A DNA stretch of 64,000 bases from assembly GCA_903813345.2 (NCBI GenBank), contig CAIIXF020000006.1, positions 17,920,348 through 17,984,347 of the forward strand, given 5' to 3'. The notes under the pieces were generated by a model. That model searched no databases. It saw nothing but the letters and a program-made list of their open reading frames with translations, and had not been told where the DNA came from. Both the position numbers and the translations under genes were made by a program. Below, piece by piece: positions 32,230-43,320 of the stretch; position 1 is the first letter of the stretch, and the number at the start of each line of letters is the position of its first letter. The stretch is from Owenia fusiformis. Its lineage: Eukaryota; Annelida; Polychaeta; Sabellida; Oweniidae.

Positions 32230-32870
32230 TTCAAGTTCATTTACTCGCATGATTGATTGATTTTATCATGGCCTTTAGATCTACTAATTTTACATTCAGT
32301 GAAAATTCAAATAGTGGTTAGATTCTCAAAGCTGAGGTTCCCAGCTTTCAAATGGTGTATTGGAACCTTATGGCAGAAGAGGTAATTAAAAGTCACTAAG
32401 GAGCACACTAGAGGCTCTATTTTGCAAGATTCTAGTTTTAGTCACTATTTCTAGTTAAAGATGTCACTATTGTCATATATCCCTTTATTCTTATTTCGTT
32501 CCACAAAAACACACACGCCAAAGTTTGACATCTGAATTGCCTTTGTCAGCCATGTCAGCTGTTTCCGGAACTTGAAAATATTGCAGAAAAAACACTGGAA
32601 ATATGTGATCATCTTTCTAAATATTTAAATATAATAAATTGCAAACTGAAGCGGAATATCATAAGTTTCTATCGATACCAAAAACAGATCAGGTAAGGAC
32701 CATAATTTCTCTAATTTGAGGAGGAAGAGAAAGTAATAAAAAAGTAATTTTCCAAAACTTTTTCGTGTTGAGTGCAATTTGTGTTGTGTGCAAAATCACA
32801 ATTTCTTGGAGAAAGAACGTTCCGGAAAAATACAGACACCTTCATCAAAACATAATATATTTTAGTAAGA
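32230..32870. other. No supported gene
   Basis: AT-rich. A donor-like CAGGTAAGG near 32689 has no accompanying coding frame. Confidence 0.4.
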
Positions 32871-32871
32871 A

Positions 32872-33053
32872 GGTAAGTTCTACTTTGTTAGAGTAATGCA
32901 GTTTTACACTCTTTACTTAGACTCTATTTCTGAGCATAATGAACAGAAGCCCCCCCCCCCCCCCTAGGTAAGTTTTGTTAGAGTAATGCAGTTTTACACT
33001 CTTTACTTAGACTCTATTTCTGAGCATAATGAACAAAAGCCCCCCCCCCCTTA
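32872..33053. repeat. Tandem duplication with poly-C tracts
   Basis: AGGTAAGTTCTACTTTGTTA ... GAGCATAATGAACAGAAG plus a C-run is repeated once as AGGTAAGTTTTGTTAGAG ... GAACAAAAG plus a C-run. The unit is about 94 bp, and the copies differ mainly in a small deletion and C-run length. Confidence 0.88.
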
Positions 33054-33177
33054 TGTTGTCTGTAGATTACACCAAGAGCAGAATGAAGTTTGAAAAAAAG
33101 AAAAAATATGGTTATGAAAAATTTGTTTGCCTTGTTATGTTTACACGATTCTCCTGGAAGCCTACAGAGTACAGAAA

Positions 33178-33640
33178 CTAGAGTCCATTCACCATTTTAT
33201 TGCGTCAGTCACTGGTACTCACCTACAGTCTGTTACACTGCTTCAAAGGCAAGCAGTTGAACCTGAAAAATAAGAAATCTAAATAATATTGTGCAATAAT
33301 ATATAGAAAAATATATTCATATTATTCACATTATATTTGTATATTTCAGATTATTTAGTGCTCAGTGCAATAAGCCTGTGCCCTCTCGTAATTTGAGGTC
33401 TGTCCGCCATGTTATTCTTTTGAGAATTAACATGGTAGAGGAGCATCAAAATATAAAAGGTTACAGATTTTATGAGCCAATTTACAAGCAATCCAACATA
33501 AACAAATATTATTTGTGTGCAATATGAATATATTTTTCTATATATTATTGCACAATATTATTTAGATTTCTTATATTTCAGGTTTAACTGCTTGCCTTTG
33601 AAGCAGTGTAACAGACTTTAGTTATGCTGACGATTCATAT
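33178..33640. mobile_element. Palindromic MITE, CTAGAGTCCATTTCAC family, copy 2
   Basis: The left end CTAGAGTCCATTCACCATTT resembles copy 1 at 18713. Inner arms 33225-33330 and 33515-33620 are inverted (GTCTGTTACACTGCTTCAAA / complement, and the TATTGCACAATATTATTTAG side). The centre ATGTTATTCTTTTGAGAATT plus AACAT matches the central palindrome of copy 1. Confidence 0.68.
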
Positions 33641-34479
33641 ATTTAGTCCCTCGCTTTTGCTACGTTGACAATCTTCATGAATATTGTCACATGGCAATAT
33701 TGTTCTATTGTAAATACATGCGAGGAATGACACATTATGTAACGCATCTGTGGTATCCATTTTGAGATATGATTTTGAGAAGTGTTTTCTGAGACTTATT
33801 CGATATAATGAAATTATTACGATTCAATGTAGCTTCAGTCAGATTCCAGACAAAAATAGTCTGTGGTTAGTTGTACAATGGACTAGTTTTGATGATAAAA
33901 TATTGTATTTTATATTGTAGCTAGCACCTTTTAAGCTGCAAACAAAGATAATATTTAGGTAAAATCCATTATTATAGTCCCATACAAATTATTTTGTGAA
34001 AACATCTGCATCATGTTCGTTATATAGCGGTTCCTTGAGATATTAATTCTAACCATTTTAATGCACTTATATACCCTGATGCCAACAGAATAATAGTGAT
34101 TATTAAAGTCTGAATAGAAGAATAAAGTTAAATCGCTAATAACGTCTTAAAATCAACCGTATAAGTAGCTTACATAGCTGTTCATTTAAATTTGAATTTA
34201 AACTATGTAATGGCAGCTACTAATGAAGCTTCAAAGGTACATCCTGTCCAATCCGAGCGATACCGGGACCAGCCATAAGTGCTTGGATTAGCAGGTGTTC
34301 ACATTTCCAGGTTTGTAATATGTGAGTCAATGGAAAATGAAATATTTTGAATCAAGGAGAGATGTATAATGTTTAACTGTATGTGATTGCAATTTTGATT
34401 AGGGGTTTCAATTTTGCCACTCTGTTTTGATCACAGGGAGTAAGTCACGCCTCCCCCCAATGGTTTGATTAGGCTAGGC
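33641..34479. other. No recognisable gene
   Basis: AT-rich; no matched repeat or supported exon. Confidence 0.5.
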
Positions 34480-34700
34480 TAGAGCCAGAAGAAGTGAGTA
34501 GCTCCCACAATTCTTTCATATTCTATCGTATTCGGGGATTCCCCATAACGTCATCTCCCGCATCATCTCCAATCAAATTGCAGGATGTGATCACGTGAAC
34601 AATATGCTGCGCATGCGCAAAGTTAAATTTGAAATCGTGGGAATGGTGTTAACATCAGTTCAACATCATCATTTCAAACCTACGGTAATACTATTGAAGT
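34480..34700. promoter_or_regulatory. Candidate promoter with NRF-1 palindrome
   Basis: Within about 60 bases are CCAAT (34570-34574), CACGTG inside ATCACGTGAA (near 34592) and a perfect TGCGCATGCGCA (34608-34619), the NRF-1 consensus. Clustering of these CpG-containing motifs in strongly AT-rich surroundings suggests a promoter. The gene and direction are unknown, though SLC30A1 is the next gene to the right. Confidence 0.4.
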
Positions 34701-35127
34701 TACTCGATCCATACTTGTAGAGAATACTCATAAAACTACAGCGAACATTTGGAGATCCATTTCAATGGCAAATGAGGCCTGTTAATAAAATTTGTTTTCG
34801 AACGTGCCAATACGAAAGGTCATCTTTGGGAAATCCCCCCCCCCTGGCTAGAGCAATGATTATCACATTTGTCAAAAGAGAAAACCAGAGCTCTTTCAAG
34901 ACTAATCGCATCAAGGTTTTAAAAACTGTGCAGACCAACCATTTGGTTTACCATACAGAATCATTCTTTATATGAAATTTAAAAAGCATTTCCATGAAAG
35001 ACTCTGGCAACTGAAGTAACAAAAAACAAGAAAAAAATTCGAACAAAATAATTGGGTGATAATAGAGTAAATTCCATTAATTCACTTACTGCTATCGATT
35101 GAGCCATTTCTGTGCGGGTGTCTACAA

Positions 35128-35795
35128 AACTAAGACCTAAGACCTATAAAACTAAGACCCCCCACGTAATAAAACTAAGACCCTGTTATAAAACTAAGAC
35201 CCCCCACGTAATAAAACTAAGACCCTGTTATAAAACTAAGACCCCCCACGTAATAAAACTAAGACCCTGTTATAAAACTAAGACCCCCCAGGCAATAAAA
35301 CTAAGACCCTGATATAAAACTAAGACCCCCCACGTAATAAAACTAAGACCCTGTTATAAAACTAAGACCCCCCCCCAAGTTATAAAACTAAGACCCTGTT
35401 ATAAAACTAAGACCCCCACGTAATAAAACTAAGACCCTGTTATAAAACTAAGACCCTTCACGTAATAAAACTAAGACCCTGTTATAAAATTAAGACCCCC
35501 CACGTAATAAAACTAAGACCCTGTTATAAAACTAAGACCCCCCACGTAATAAAACTAAGACCCTGTTATAAAACTAAGACCCCCCACGTAATAAAACTAA
35601 GACCCTGTTATATAACTAAGACCCCCCACGTTATAAAACTAAGACCCTGTTATAAAACTAAGACCCCCAACGTAATAAAACTAAGACCCCCCACGTAATA
35701 AAACTAAGACCCTGTTATAAAACTAAGACCCCCCACGTAATAAAACTAAGACCCTGTTATAAAACTAAGACCCCCCACGTTATAAAACTAAGATC
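35128..35795 (+). repeat. Left arm array, 42-bp units
   Basis: About 15-16 copies of a 42-bp composite made of AAAACTAAGACCCTGTTAT (19) and AAAACTAAGACCCCCCACG plus TAAT (23). Variation is mostly in C-run length, with single changes such as GTTAT for GTAAT. Confidence 0.95.
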
Positions 35796-35977
35796 CTGTT
35801 AGACTGAAATCTGAAAACGAGACTGAAATAATGAAAAGCTAAAACTCCGAACTGACGAGGATAAGTGCCGTTTGTTACTATAAAACACCTAGGAGTTGAG
35901 TTATTCTTCCTTTTAGAGACGTTTAAGTTACCAGGGAGTCTACTGAATCCATTAAAAGTGAATGTAGGCGTAGAATA

Positions 35978-36604
35978 ATGTCGCAAACCACTATCAAAAA
36001 CTTTTACAACGGAAATACCAATTCTAGCCAAAATGGCGTCGGTGAAGATCGATCTCGAGACAGGGTTAGAGCAACTCACTCAGATAGACCTCCAAGTAAG
36101 AGAAGACAGGCTGGAGACAGCAAGGGGAAATACAGCATACATGGAAGTGATAGTGAAGATGACACGGCCATGACTGAGTATCATAGTGACTCGGATACAT
36201 TCGATAGTGCCAACGTGGAACCGGAAGTACTTACAAAATCATGGATGGAGAAACTTTTGAAAACTGCCCTGGACAACCAAGAGAAGAAAATAGAAGCAAT
36301 GGTTAAAACCTCGGTAAAGAAGACCATTCACAGAGCACTAGAAGCTACCAATTCGAGACTCTCTGACATTGAAAAAGAAAACTCTGAGCTTAAGCAACAG
36401 GTACTCGATATGAGGAAAACAATGACAGATATGACTGAAGAAATAAACCATAACGCCCAGTACTCCGGAAGAATACTGTACGGGTGCTTGGCATACCAGA
36501 ATCTGCAGAAGGGAATGCAGATGAGAACTGTATACAGAGTATATCTAATTGCCAAGCAGTCAAGGATAAACTCGATATTAATTGGAAAGAGACTGTTGAA
36601 GTAG
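35978..36604 (+). pseudogene. LINE ORF1, N-terminal and coiled-coil part
   Basis: It begins MSQTTIKNFYNGNTNSS, followed by a charged region and a coiled coil (roughly residues 80-150, heptads such as LSDIEKENSELKQQVLDM). Homologous coding leaves this frame near 36480, where the RNA-binding part continues in another frame, so the last ~40 residues of this frame are not genuine. Nucleic-acid-binding ORF1 proteins of L1-like elements have this layout. Confidence 0.75.
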
Positions 36605-37938
36605 CTCATAGAATTGGACGATTCGAGCGCCAAAGCAGGTATCCACGACCGATTATTGTGAAATTTAAATATCGAGGAGATAAGAACGATCTTCTTGCCA
36701 CTAGACATAGACTTAAGGGAACTAGAGTCATTGTTTATGAGGACTTAAGTCCAAGAAATCGTAAGCTTCTTTACACTGTAAAGAACAACGAAGAAGTTGA
36801 ATCAGCATGGACGTCAAATGGTAACATCAAGGGTCGTCTTACGCGGAGATGTTTGCTTGAAAATAATTTATTATACAAACTCCAAAGTGGCTTTTTACCC
36901 AAACATAATACAGTGAACCAACTTATTCATATTGTTCATGACCTCCATACTAACATCGATAATGGTAAAAATGTTCGTTCCATATTTCTTGATCTCACGT
37001 CAGCGTTTGACTTAGTTCCACACCATCTTCTTTTAAAAAAACTAAAAGCCTATGGATGTAATGACAATTTTATCTCCTTAATGACATCTTATCTTTCAAA
37101 TAGGAGAATACAAGTACGGGTAAACAATAGTTTATCCAAATGGTCAAAAGATCGGGAACAGCGTAATGCCAATTTTGATCCTAGCCATAATGGTAGTCAT
37201 AATTTTACCATAAATGCGGGGGTGCCGCAGGGGTCTGTTTTGGGACCCCTATTATTTCTAATTTATATTAACGACTTACCCGACAATCTCAACTCAAAAA
37301 CTTTTATTTTTGCTGACGACACTTCACTGTATGATGCGTATGATAAAAATGAAGTCTTTTTAAACATTAATCAGCCATTACAAGATGACCTTGACACTTT
37401 ACACCAATGGTCATTACTATGGAGAATGAAATTTAAAGCTCAAAAGAGTGCTGACATAACTTTCTCGGGACAACGCACCCAGAATATTAACCAATCTCCC
37501 CTAACTTTGGGAGGTGAAGAGATACCCATTTGCACAACTCATAAACATCTTGGACTAGTCCTGGATTGTAAACTTAATTTCAATGCCCATATAGATCAAT
37601 TAATTGGTAAAATAACCTCCCTAATTAGACCCTTGAAAGCTCTCTGTAAAAATTTACCAGGTAAGCACCTTGAAAAAATCTATAATGCCTATTTTTTACC
37701 ACACTTTGTCTATTGTGACATAATCTATAATAAAGCCTCCTTAGCAAAACTACAAGCTCTCGACAGACTGCATTACAGAGCAGCATGCCTGGTGTCTGGT
37801 GCTATCCATGGATCAAGTACAGACAAAGTACTTTCCTCTATTAATTGGAAAACCCTCTCCTCGAGAAGAGATGAACATTTATTTAAAAATTTTCTTATTC
37901 AAAGCTCGCTTCAACTGTTTCCCACCCTTTATTTGTGA
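36484..37938 (+). pseudogene. Fused LINE ORF1 C-terminus and reverse transcriptase
   Basis: Residues 1-118 (LGIPESAEGNADEN, RPIIVKFKYRGDKND, VYEDLSPRNRKLLY, SAWTSNGNIKGR) are the ORF1 RRM and C-terminal domain of L1-type elements. From about residue 119 the same frame continues as reverse transcriptase: LQSGFLPKHNTVNQL, FLDLTSAFDLVPHHLLLKKL, AGVPQGSVLGPLLFLIYIND, then catalytic FADDTSLY. Endonuclease and the RT N-terminus are missing, so an in-frame deletion near 36840 created the fusion. The frame breaks near 37890-37910, and the natural continuation is in the next entry. Confidence 0.88.
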
Positions 37939-38539
37939 CCTAGTTCGTACATATGAAATCACTCATACCAGAGACCTCAGATTCCAGCATGACTATAGAA
38001 TTCCGAATCATTTGAGTTCATCTTGTGGTAAATCCACTATTTTTAATTCCATGAAGGTTTGGAATAAACTGCCAGCAGCGATTAGAGTTGGTCAACCCAT
38101 TTCAAGGTTTAAAAGGTCAGTGAGAGAGTACACGAGCCTTGTCTCTGTATCAACTACTAAAATGACTAGGTGCATGCCAAGGCAAATAGAAATCAAATTC
38201 AATAGACTAAGAGCTGGTCTACTTTTGAACAGTCACTTTTATTCTCATAATTTCCTGTCGGTAACAGATCCCAAATGTCAATATGGTGAAAAATTCCAAA
38301 CCACTGAACACTTTCTAATCAAGTGTCCACTGCTCCTTAATGAACGTGAAGTTCTTCTTGCAGGATTATCAGACTTGGACTGTTTACGAGATTTTGAAGC
38401 ATACTCAATTCAAAGGAAAACACATTTTCTATTAAATGGAGATGAAAATTTGGACTTTGAAACAAATGAAAAACTGATTGAAATCACTGCTCACTATACA
38501 TTTCAAGCGATACTAAGTCTGGGACAGGGTAATTTTTAA
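37799..38539 (+). pseudogene. LINE ORF2 C-terminal region
   Basis: Homologous sequence starts near 37900: CDLVRTYEITHTRDLR, then STIFNSMKVWNKLPAAIR and SRFKRSVREY, the C-terminal block of jockey/CR1-like ORF2 proteins, then C-x-YG-x(4)-TTEHFLIKCPLL, the usual terminal Cys/His motif. It is +1 relative to the RT frame, so one frameshift separates them. Confidence 0.8.
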
Positions 38540-38785
38540 CATTTGAGCTTGATACCACAACTTGGTACTGGGGAACAAGCAAACCAAACAACAACAAAAA
38601 AGAAAAAGCTTCTCTGAACATTTTGTGTATTTCTGAATATCAATTTTTATTTATCAAAATGTTTCAATTGCCGATAATGTTGTCCTGTCAACAATGGCAA
38701 TTTGTAAAAATGTAACCGATTGACTTTTAGAAATAAATATGAAGTATGTATAAAAAAAAAGACTGAAATCTAACATATGAACACT

Positions 38786-39080
38786 TCAGAGGCAAGACTA
38801 CCATGTGTAGATTCTGTATGTGAGAAGGGAACACAAGGACCAGAAGCAAGACTTCCTTTTGTAGAATCTTTATGTTAGTGGGGAGAATCTGTATATTAGA
38901 AGGGAACACAAGGACCAGAAACAAGACTACCTTTTGTAGAATCTTTATGTTAGTGGGGAGAATCTGTATATTAGAAGGGAACACAAGGACCAGAAGCAAG
39001 ACTATCTTTTGTAGAATCTGTATGTTACTAGGGAACACAAGGCCCAGAGGCAAGACTACCTTGTGGCGAGCAGAGCAAGG
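38786..39080. repeat. 75-bp minisatellite inside the foldback element
   Basis: Three full and partial copies of a 75-bp unit (GAGAATCTGTATATTAGAAG ... CTTTATGTTAGTGGG). Exact period from 38883 to 38958. Confidence 0.9.
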
Positions 39081-39095
39081 CACGGTGACTGATTC

Positions 39096-39461
39096 TTATA
39101 ACAGGGTCTTAGTTTTATAACGTGGGGGGTCTTAGTTTTATAACAGGGTCTTAGTTTTATAATGTGGGGGGTCTTAGTTTTATAACAGGGTCTTAGTTTT
39201 ATAACGTGGGGGGTCTTAGTTTTATAACAGGGTCTTAGTTTTATAACGTGGGGGGTCTTAGTTTTATAACGTGGGGGGTCTTAGTTTTATAACGTGGGGG
39301 TCTTAGTTTTATAACAGGGTCTTAGTTTTATTACGCGGGGGGTCTTAGTTTTATAACAGGGTCTTAGTTTTATAACGTGGGGGTCTTAGTTTTATAACAG
39401 GGTCTTAGTTTTATAACGTGGGGGGTCTTAGTTTTGTAGGTCTTAGGTCTTAGTTTTGTAG
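39096..39461 (-). repeat. Right arm array, inverted 42-bp units
   Basis: Reverse-complement copies (GGGTCTTAGTTTTATAAC / GGGGGGTCTTAGTTTTATAA) of the left array, about 8-9 units, ending in a GTAGGTCTTAGGTCTTAG variant that mirrors the outermost left unit. Confidence 0.95.
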
Positions 39462-39479
39462 ACACCGATTTCTGTGCAT

Positions 39480-41920
39480 AATGATGTTACAGATTTGTCT
39501 CCGGAATCTTTAGAACTATAAATATGTTCATGATAACCTTCTAGTGATGAGTTTAAATTTGTATAATAAACGTTAAATCTGTAACATTTGACACTCACTA
39601 TGTATCATGGGAGCTTCTGATCCAGAAATATTTCTATTCTATTTTTCCCACAAACATTAACATTCATTCCTTTTTATTAAATGTGTAGTAGTATTATATG
39701 AATATAAAAACTATTTTCTCTGACTATGAACTGACCAGTCAGTAACAGAAAGCCTTTAGATTTTGACTTGGGTATCGCCATTAATTTCCAAAATGGCAGC
39801 TTCGTCAGAAGGATTGCAGTGGATGTTTTTTTTCCATATTGCCACATATATGTTGATTAATCCAGGAAAACACATTCAGGTGCTTGATAAATGCATGACG
39901 AAAACATTAAGGTACAATATTATGTTATCTCGTCGGAGTGAGTCCACTTTAAAAGAGGAAAATCATGAAATACCCTATTATCGCCTATATATTCATCTTT
40001 CAAATGTCCCTTGAGATTTTGTCACTTAAGCATCTCCTCCAGGAGAATTTGGGAGCCGCACTGTGCGTTTATTAGAGAGAATACGGTATATGGCTTAGCA
40101 TTCATGACCTTATACTTTTGAATAACCAAAAAACTGAAAAGCATTACCAAAAGCCCAAACTGTAAAATATCATTGTAAGTATCATTTTTGTCCCTCCGAC
40201 TGTCTGCACTAAATATTTCATCATTTTGGTTTATCAATCCAGCCAGAGACATATTGATAATATTAAACTATTCAATGTTTAGATGGTGCTGCAGTCTAAC
40301 AAGAGTCTACATGTACTTTAAAAATATTCCCTTGAAGCCATTCAGGAAAATAGCTCGGCCATAAAGAAAAGTTTGCATCTACTGATATTGGAAGACTGAT
40401 AGTACATTTTCATCTTGGATTAGTTGAAAGGGGATGAGAAATAGGTAATGGGGAGGGGAGGGAGGGAGGTAACTTAAGCATTTTTAAAAAGATAACAAAG
40501 TTCAGAGTCACCAAGATATGTGATAAGAGAAACTGAAAATGATGACAATGATAGTTTCAAAACTCAAAAATAATTCAGATTTGATTCAGGTCATGATTTG
40601 CTTTTCTAGAACTTCAAATATGATTATTATTGGCGGATAATGTATCAACCTGAATAAAGTTTATACTAAAAAGGATATCGAAGAGTGTCTTTGATTTGAG
40701 AGTGTCTTAAGAGAAGTGACCTCAGCTAAAAAAAGTTCTGTTACAAAACTTTTTCATATTCTTAATTAATTGACATATTAGTACAGAAATATATAAAATA
40801 ATTCAGCTAATTAAAGCTTGTCATTTAAGATATTTAAACTGCATTAAAAAGCAAATAAAAATAAAAGTTCAAATGTATTTTTTCTTGATACGGATCCAAA
40901 GTTTCTATTGAATCTGCTGTTGAACTGGAAAATTACTATATTACATGTCAAATAACATGCACTAGAATTACCAATGTTGATAATTTAGATATTTGAGCCT
41001 GAAAATAGTATATAAATGACATACAAAGATATGCTATACATAAATAGCAACTAAAGTGTAGTTTCATTTATATAGACACATGGGACAGAGTGTAACTGCG
41101 ATTCAAATCAAAATAGGATAGAATAGACATGAGTGACATGTTAAAAAATTTGAAATGAATACATATCTGACACTCAAAGAAGGCAAATACTTCATTATTA
41201 GTTGCTGTTGTAAACACACGACTTGAAAGGAATTACTTTACTTGTAGTAGGATATTATTTGTTTTATTACTCATTGTTGTGTTTCTTATTTGGATGACAG
41301 TTTTTATTTAAACAACAATTTCATAGTAAAAGAATATATAAGAAACATGACTTCATAGTATAGTTTTCGTAGTTGATGACTATCCTAGACAATCCCAGAA
41401 GATAGGAAGTTACCTTTAGACAATAGAGATTAGGGAATAAAAGTTTGGCAAAAAGCGAGAATAGGAAGCAGTTCATCAAACGAGGAAAATGAAGATTGAT
41501 AAAAGTGAGTTTGCAGAGGAATATGACTACATTCCTGTGACAACCTCTGAAAAAGTTAAGTATTTGAAATAAAAATGAGTACAATTTAAAGAACATAGTG
41601 TCGTGATTAGAGTCATGATGGAATTGCTATGAAGAAGCATTTTGAGGCACATGAATAGAATGTAGGTATTGAGAGAAAACTACTCTTTTTAAAGTATCGG
41701 ATCCCTTATTTCTTACAAATATGATAAATATGCTAAGTAATAGGTTTAAAAAATCTGACATACAAATACAGACAAACATCCTAGTAAAAACTGTTTGTTA
41801 TATGAAGCATGTATTCAGAAGATGCATTATCTTGTCTTGTTAACGGATATTCGTAAACAAAAATGAAGATTAGCTTTCTTTGTTTTATAATCTTGCATAT
41901 TCATGTATATATATGCAACC
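39480..41920. other. No recognisable gene
   Basis: Long AT-rich stretch with no supported exon, shared repeat or TIR pair. Open frames up to 91 codons lack splice and composition support. Confidence 0.5.
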
Positions 41921-42780
41921 TTAAAGGCCCCATGTAAAGTTTAAACCACTTTGGCTTATATTGTAGTCTTACCCAATGTTATCAAAGTGTGATATGTGAA
42001 ACTTTTTTTTTAATTTCAAAAAGTGGTTTTTGATAGACTTTTTGTTCCAAAATTTGTGAATTTATTTAAAACCAACTTTTAGAGGTCACTCATATCTTCT
42101 AATAAGCCACAATTCATACCAATGCATAGCATACTTCCTCCCTGTTTTTTGCCAAAAAAATTAAGAAAATCGGTTGATAAACAAGCGAGAAATGAACTTA
42201 TCACTGCATGAAAATGGTTCTGAGAAAAATGCATTTCAAAATTTTAGTTCTCATAGAAACCAATGGTACAATGATATCTAAAACATAATTTATTCTTCCT
42301 TTCAACCTGGTTAGACAATCAACATTGGTTTTTTATGAAAGTCTAGCATATTAAGAAAAGATTGACATTGAAAAAAAAAATGTTACATGTACGTTTTAAA
42401 TTTCAATTTTTTTCAAAAAGTTTTTGTTACCTTAGTGACATCACTAATGTTTCAAAATATTTTTGATAAGCTAAAACATTGAAGTGGCCCATTAAATATG
42501 ACATTTTATTATTGAAATAGTGTGTCTTTTGTTCAATCTTTGCATTGGTGTTAAAAATATAATCTTTTTTGAAATGCATTAAGAAATATTTGATGATTAA
42601 GAAATTTCAACTTTTTTTGAAAAATGGCGGGAAATTTGAATATTTGAGAAATGAAATGCTCACAACTTTTTTTTCAAAAAAATTTTTTTGTTCAAAAATC
42701 TCTAAAATCACTTTTTAAGTCCTGACAAATAGTAAATGAATGATAAAAAAATATTTTCAAACTTTAGACGGGGACTTTAA
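41921..42780. mobile_element. T2/Kolobok-like MITE (TTAA TSD), copy 1
   Basis: TTAAAGGCCCCATGTAAAGT at the left and ACTTTAGACGGGGACTTTAA at the right, with TTAA at both outer edges. The inverted relative at 60448-61286 shares ends and body (TTTGGCTTATATTGTAGTCT, GCTAAAACATTGAAGTGGCC). A TTAA target with TTAAAGG-type ends is as in T2 MITEs of the Kolobok superfamily; piggyBac is the alternative. Confidence 0.82.
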
Positions 42781-43029
42781 TGAATGCTCTGATATGACTT
42801 TATAAGATAATTCATTTATAATCTTATCTTTAAGGTTTACCCAGGTTGTATGTATAGAACTAAATGTTAATGTTAGATCTGCAAATTGATGAAAAACTAA
42901 TTTTTGGTACAAACAATCCTTTATAGCATGCATTGGACTGAAACTTTTACTTTTACATAGAATCATCATGAACTTTGTTGTATCTTTACCATTTGCATCC
43001 GTTCGACTTCACTTAGAGAGAGCTTCGTC

Positions 43030-43320
43030 TTCACTCTTTCAGTCTACAATAAATCTCTGATCTCACCGAGCCAATCAGAGTTCATTGTCAAAATAGGGAA
43101 GACTTTCTATATGGTCATTTCCTCGAACATTCCCGCATAGTTAATGAGCATGTATTTAGCACGTGTTCCTTCTACTTTGCTGATTGGTTGAGAAAGGGTC
43201 AGCATGGTAGATTTGAAATGATTTATTACCCGGGCTGTCAAAGGCACCAATCTTTGGGCCGGGGCTGCTAAACTGTAATATAGTCTATACTAGGCAGTTT
43301 ATAACTAGACTCTGCGCACA
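43030..43320 (+). promoter_or_regulatory. Candidate SLC30A1 upstream regulatory region
   Basis: CCAATCAG at 43071 and an inverted ATTGG (43183-43187) are NF-Y-type boxes 112 bp apart. TGCGCAC at 43313-43319 fits the metal-response core TGCRCNC bound by MTF-1, a known activator of ZnT1 genes. The 5' UTR exon is not identified, so the link to SLC30A1 is inference, and the MRE core is short enough to occur by chance. Confidence 0.35.

Larger units (their letters stand above)
35801..38771 (+). mobile_element. Defective non-LTR retrotransposon (LINE) with 12-bp TSD
   Basis: The duplication AGACTGAAATCT at 35801-35812 and 38760-38771 flanks 2947 bp that end in AATAAA (38732) and a short A-tail. 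It contains an L1-type ORF1 start, an ORF1 C-terminal domain, reverse transcriptase and a C-terminal cysteine/histidine motif. It lacks the endonuclease and has at least two frameshifts. A target duplication of this size and an A-tail are hallmarks of target-primed insertion. Confidence 0.9.
35106..39477. mobile_element. Foldback-type element with tandem-array arms and 10-bp TSD
   Basis: The element 35116-39467 is flanked by perfect ATTTCTGTGC duplications (35106-35115, 39468-39477). Ends: GGTGTCTACAAAACTAAGAC on the left and its complement on the right. Each arm is a long tandem array of the same ACTAAGACC-type units in opposite orientation. Interior: a LINE (35813-38759) and a 75-bp minisatellite (38786-39080). 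Array-built inverted arms with a 9-10 bp TSD recall Drosophila FB and sea-urchin TU foldback elements. No transposase is present. Confidence 0.88.

Noticed and set aside
35112-35795. Regularly spaced repeats resembling a CRISPR array, and the KTKTPHVIKLRPCY-like open frame across them
   Set aside because: Repeats are directly abutting 42-bp units with no unique spacers, in an animal genome, and they form the arm of a foldback element. The repetitive peptide is a by-product of the array.
36484-38539. Reverse transcriptase as a host gene or telomerase-like gene
   Set aside because: TSD, A-tail, ORF1 domains and jockey/CR1-type C-terminal motifs show a dead LINE copy.
38727-39120. Open frames of 118 (minus) and 82 (plus) codons
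   Set aside because: Both are translations of the 75-bp minisatellite and array. The period is a multiple of three, which keeps frames open.
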